Source: an uncultured Lachnospiraceae bacterium (lineage in GTDB: Bacteria; Bacillota; Clostridia; Lachnospirales; Lachnospiraceae). Taken from it: a stretch of DNA of 9,119 nt. The stretch is taken from positions 1 through 9,119 of the forward strand of contig CAMPAX010000083.1 of NCBI GenBank assembly GCA_946633495.1, written 5' to 3'. The notes beneath the pieces are model-generated. The model made no database searches and was not told the origin of the DNA. It was given only the letters and a program-made list of their open reading frames with translations. The translations under genes were made by a program, and so were the position numbers. Of the stretch, positions 6,592 through 9,119 are shown piece by piece (the stretch's first letter is position 1; each line of letters begins with the position of its first letter).

Positions 6592-7703
6592 GTACATTTA
6601 ATGTAGAACTGAAAAGAGTCGTGGACGACTCCTACGATGTGGAGATTGGGTACGGTCTGCAGGACCGGCTGCTGGAGGATCTGGCCGGGGGGCTCATGGG
6701 AAGCCGCCGGAAGTGCGCGGTCATTACGGACAGTACGGTGCAGGGGCTGTACGCGGAGCCGATCCTGGAGAAGCTTCGGGCGGCAGGCTATGCGGCAGAG
6801 CTTTTCGCTTTTCCGGCAGGAGAGAAAAGCAAGACCCGGGAGGTGAAGGCAAAGCTGGAGGATGCCATGCTGGCAAAGGAATTCCGGAGGGACTGCTTCG
6901 TCCTGGCTGTCGGCGGAGGCGTGGTAACGGATCTGGCAGGTTTCCTGGCGGGAACCTACGGAAGAGGGGTGCCGTTCATCAATTATGCCACTACCCTTCT
7001 GGCTGCGGCAGATGCGTCTGTGGGCGGAAAGACCGCAGTGGATACTCCGCTGGCTACGAATCTGATCGGGATCTTCAACCAGCCGAGGAAGGTCTATCTG
7101 GATATCGGAACCTGGAGGACACTGCCGGAGCGTGAGATCCGAAGCGGTCTGGCGGAGACCATCAAGCATGCCTGCCTGGCGGACCGGGAGCTGTTCTTCT
7201 ATCTGGATCAGCATATGGAGGAGATCCTGGCGCTGGATACGGCTGCCTGTGATCATATCGCCGAAGCCAACTGCCGGATCAAATATGCGGTAGTAATGAA
7301 GGATGAACGGGAGTCCGGGCTTCGGGAGGTGCTGAATCTGGGACACACCGTAGGCCGTGCCATTGAGACGGAAAGTGATTACCGACTGCTTCACGGGGAG
7401 GCTGTAGCCATCGGACTGGTGGCCGAGGCGGATCTCGCAAAGAAGCTGGGACTGCTTACGGGGGATGAACGGGATGCGGTGGTGAGACTTCTGAAGAAGG
7501 CCGGTCTTCCCACAGAGATTCCGGAGTACATCGACCGGGAGAAGCTGGTAAAGAAGCTGTACACGGACAAGAAGGTCCGGGACGGGAAGCTGCGCTTTGT
7601 GCTTCAGGACGGGATCGGCTCCGTGAAGGAATTCGCACCCGGCGTCTATGCAGCGCCCATTGAGGAAGCTCTTGCCAGAGAGATCATTCTGGGGATGAAG
7701 TAA
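6588..7703 (+). CDS. aroB: 3-dehydroquinate synthase (AroB)-family sugar-phosphate cyclase, with altered active-site positions
   Basis: This 371-residue protein is a full-length member of the 3-dehydroquinate synthase family. In the shikimate pathway that enzyme uses NAD and a divalent metal to convert DAHP to 3-dehydroquinate and phosphate. Visible features are the NAD-binding VGGGVVTDLAG (108-118), the YGRGVPF loop (Arg126), TTLLAAADASVGGKT (Asp142, Lys148), and the likely metal ligands Glu190 (in GLAETIK), His253 (in LNLGHT) and His269 (in LLHGEA). Lys193, Lys232, Glu242, Arg246, Asn250 and the DKKV lysines near 328-329 are also in place. Two positions differ from typical DHQ synthases: the GKN lysine is Thr157 (ATN), and the second His of GHTFGH is Arg257 (GHTVGR). 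It is not an EEVS-type cyclase, which has GHTFSP. The start overlaps the ATPase stop (ATGA), and no other aro gene is nearby. It may be a true AroB or a relative with a different substrate, so the symbol is provisional. Confidence 0.82.
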   Translation: MSTFNVELKRVVDDSYDVEIGYGLQDRLLEDLAGGLMGSRRKCAVITDSTVQGLYAEPILEKLRAAGYAAELFAFPAGEKSKTREVKAKLEDAMLAKEFRRDCFVLAVGGGVVTDLAGFLAGTYGRGVPFINYATTLLAAADASVGGKTAVDTPLATNLIGIFNQPRKVYLDIGTWRTLPEREIRSGLAETIKHACLADRELFFYLDQHMEEILALDTAACDHIAEANCRIKYAVVMKDERESGLREVLNLGHTVGRAIETESDYRLLHGEAVAIGLVAEADLAKKLGLLTGDERDAVVRLLKKAGLPTEIPEYIDREKLVKKLYTDKKVRDGKLRFVLQDGIGSVKEFAPGVYAAPIEEALAREIILGMK

Positions 7704-7837
7704 CAGAATTTGAAGAGCATCATCAGGACTTATCGCTCATAAAAAAACTGGCATACAGATATTTCGGCAGACACGCAATGAATCGGAATGTAAAGAAGAT
7801 CAGAGAAGGAGAATAATCCAAAGAGGAGACATACAGC

Positions 7838-8314
7838 ATGTTCAGAGAAATGAGACGCATAAAACAGCAGATCACACAGGATGAATGTATTCAGATCCTG
7901 AAAGAACAGCCGAGGGGCGTGCTTTCGATGTTCGGTGAGGATGGATACCCCTATGGGATACCACTGGATCATTTGTACCTGGAAGAGGATAACAAGCTCT
8001 ATTTTCATTGTGCAAAGACCGGGCATAAGATCGATGCGATCCGTGCGTGTGATAAAGTATCATACTGTGTCATGGACGAAGGATTCCGGAAAACCGGAGA
8101 ATGGGCGCTGAATATTAAAAGCGTGGTGATCTTCGGAAGGATACGGATCGTGGAAGAAGAGGAAAAAAAGAGAAAGATATGCGAAGAGCTTGTCAGAAAA
8201 ATGCATGATGACGAGGAATACCTTCGAAGGGAAATGGAAAATGCCTTTCCGAGAGTATGCTGTCTGGAAATGACGATCGATCATATGACCGGGAAACTGG
8301 TCAATGAGTCATAA
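7838..8314 (+). CDS. Pyridoxamine 5'-phosphate oxidase-family (NimA-like) flavoprotein
   Basis: The ATG at 7838 follows AAGAGGAGA (7821-7829) at about eight bases. The 158-residue protein matches a small FMN-binding split-barrel family common in Firmicutes, related to pyridoxamine 5'-phosphate oxidase and to the nitroimidazole-resistance protein NimA. Recognisable stretches are MFREMRRIKQQI at the start, RGVLSMFGEDGYPYGIPLDH (26-45), KLYFHCAKTGHKIDAI (53-68, the usual flavin-phosphate contact region), GEWALNIKSVVIFGRIRIVE (87-106), and the closing MTIDHMTGKLVNES. The length is normal and nothing is broken. The exact substrate is unknown for most members: they may reduce small molecules or simply hold a flavin, and true pyridoxamine phosphate oxidation should not be assumed. 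It lies 134 bases after the aroB-like gene with no terminator seen between, and just upstream of tcdA, with which it probably forms a transcript. Confidence 0.85.
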   Translation: MFREMRRIKQQITQDECIQILKEQPRGVLSMFGEDGYPYGIPLDHLYLEEDNKLYFHCAKTGHKIDAIRACDKVSYCVMDEGFRKTGEWALNIKSVVIFGRIRIVEEEEKKRKICEELVRKMHDDEEYLRREMENAFPRVCCLEMTIDHMTGKLVNES

Positions 8315-8363
8315 CAGGGAACCGGAAGGCCACATGCCAAAGGAGTCGGGAGGCTCGACGCAA

Positions 8364-9119
8364 TTGTTAAATCAGTTTTCAAGAACACAGTTACTATATG
8401 GGGCAGAGACGATGGAACGGTTTTTGGCATCTCGTGTTGCCGTTTTCGGAATCGGTGGCGTCGGAGGCTACGTGGTGGAAGCTCTGGCCAGAAGCGGTAT
8501 AGGATCATTGGATCTTATCGATGATGACAGGGTCTGTATGACAAATATCAACCGCCAGATAATCGCCACTACAAAAACCATCGGAAAATACAAGGTGGAT
8601 GTGGCGGAGGAACGGGTACATGATATCAATCCTGACTGCAATGTAAGGACCTATAAAACCTTCTTTCTGCCGGAGACGCAGGATCAGTTTGATTTTCATG
8701 ATTATGATTATGTTGTAGATGCGATTGACACAGTGACCGGTAAGCTTGCGATCATTGAAAAAGCGAAGAAGGCCGGAACCCCGGTCATATCTTCCATGGG
8801 TGCGGGAAATAAGGTGAATGCCTCCCTGTTCGAGGTGGCTGATATTTACCGGACATCTGTCTGCCCCCTGGCTAAGGTGATGCGGCATGAATGCAGGAAG
8901 CGGGGGATCGACTCCCTTAAGGTCGTTTATTCGAAAGAAAAGCCGATAAAACCCCTGGAAGATATGTCCATCAGCTGCAGGCAGCATTGCGTCTGTCCTC
9001 CGGGAACAGCCAGAAAATGCACTGAGAGGCGTGATATCCCCGGTTCAACGGCCTTTGTTCCTTCCGTGGTCGGTCTGATCATAGCAGGGGAAGTGATAAA
9101 TGAGCTTGCCGGGCGCTAA
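8364..9119 (+). CDS. tcdA: tRNA threonylcarbamoyladenosine dehydratase TcdA
   Basis: TcdA is an E1-like enzyme that uses ATP to dehydrate t6A at position 37 of ANN-reading tRNAs to cyclic ct6A. Residues are numbered from the TTG at 8364 (251 residues). Visible are the nucleotide-binding GIGGVGG (29-35), the LIDDDRVCMTNINRQ segment (51-65), a YDYVVDAIDTVTGK stretch (114-127), SSMGAGNK (143-150), SVCPLAKVMR (165-174), and the Cys-rich SCRQHCVCPPG and KCTERRDIPGS stretches (about 204-228). The TTG start is preferred because GGGAGG at 8348-8353 lies ten bases before it and the protein then opens LNQFSRTQLL, the usual start of the family. The same frame has ATGs at 8334 and at 8304; the latter overlaps the previous gene by 11 bases, but the extra 10-20 residues do not look like the family. 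The stop codon is the last three bases of the window, so the gene is complete. Confidence 0.93.
   Translation: MLNQFSRTQLLYGAETMERFLASRVAVFGIGGVGGYVVEALARSGIGSLDLIDDDRVCMTNINRQIIATTKTIGKYKVDVAEERVHDINPDCNVRTYKTFFLPETQDQFDFHDYDYVVDAIDTVTGKLAIIEKAKKAGTPVISSMGAGNKVNASLFEVADIYRTSVCPLAKVMRHECRKRGIDSLKVVYSKEKPIKPLEDMSISCRQHCVCPPGTARKCTERRDIPGSTAFVPSVVGLIIAGEVINELAGR

Noticed and set aside
6525..7394. 289-codon open frame on the minus strand
   Set aside because: It is antisense to the end of the ATPase gene and most of the AroB-family gene, with no motifs and no convincing ribosome binding site; a shadow of GC-rich coding sequence.
7704..7837. Promoter for the flavoprotein-tcdA pair
   Set aside because: I found no -35/-10 pair with acceptable match and 16-18 base spacing; the best candidates match only about half the consensus.
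1..9119. CRISPR array, tRNA, rRNA, insertion sequence or attachment site
   Set aside because: No regularly spaced repeats, no cloverleaf-like or rRNA-like sequence, and no transposase or integrase motif were seen on either strand.

Overview
The window looks like chromosomal DNA from a Gram-positive anaerobe of the class Clostridia, most likely Lachnospiraceae-like. The reasons are AGGAGG-type ribosome binding sites, a lipobox substrate-binding lipoprotein, a SpoIIE-type phosphatase, and protein wording typical of that group in the DUF4143 ATPase, pyridoxamine-oxidase-like and TcdA proteins. This placement is inferred from the sequence and not confirmed by any search. All convincing genes lie on the + strand.

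Layout. (1) Positions 1-417 hold the C-terminal part of an AAA/DUF4143 ATPase whose start lies outside the window; it is visibly richer in A+T than the middle of the window. (2) A short palindrome follows, then a 5'-truncated fragment of an MGMT-family (O6-alkylguanine alkyltransferase-like) gene that still keeps its PCFRV active-site motif. (3) A membrane-bound SpoIIE/RsbU-type PP2C serine phosphatase with an extracytoplasmic sensor region and a HAMP linker runs to 2398. It is followed by a 226-base noncoding stretch with a good Rho-independent terminator and candidate promoters. (4) From 2625 to 7703 runs a compact operon: solute-binding lipoprotein, fused two-domain permease, ATPase with a TOBE domain, and, joined by an ATGA overlap, a 3-dehydroquinate synthase (AroB)-family enzyme. 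(5) After a 134-base gap come a pyridoxamine 5'-phosphate oxidase-like flavoprotein and the E1-like tRNA dehydratase TcdA, whose stop codon is the last three bases of the window.

How the genes may work together. The ABC genes form a complete importer of the ferric / 2-aminoethylphosphonate / hexose-phosphate class. The binding protein lacks the Tyr-Tyr pair that classical ferric-binding proteins use, so an iron substrate is doubtful. The AroB-family enzyme is translationally coupled to the ATPase and sits away from any other shikimate gene. It keeps most catalytic residues but has Thr and Arg where DHQ synthases carry a lysine and a second histidine. The most interesting reading is a dedicated import-and-cyclise module for a phosphorylated sugar or sugar acid; this is a hypothesis. 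The upstream phosphatase could be the sensor output of a partner-switching pathway, but no anti-sigma partner is visible here.
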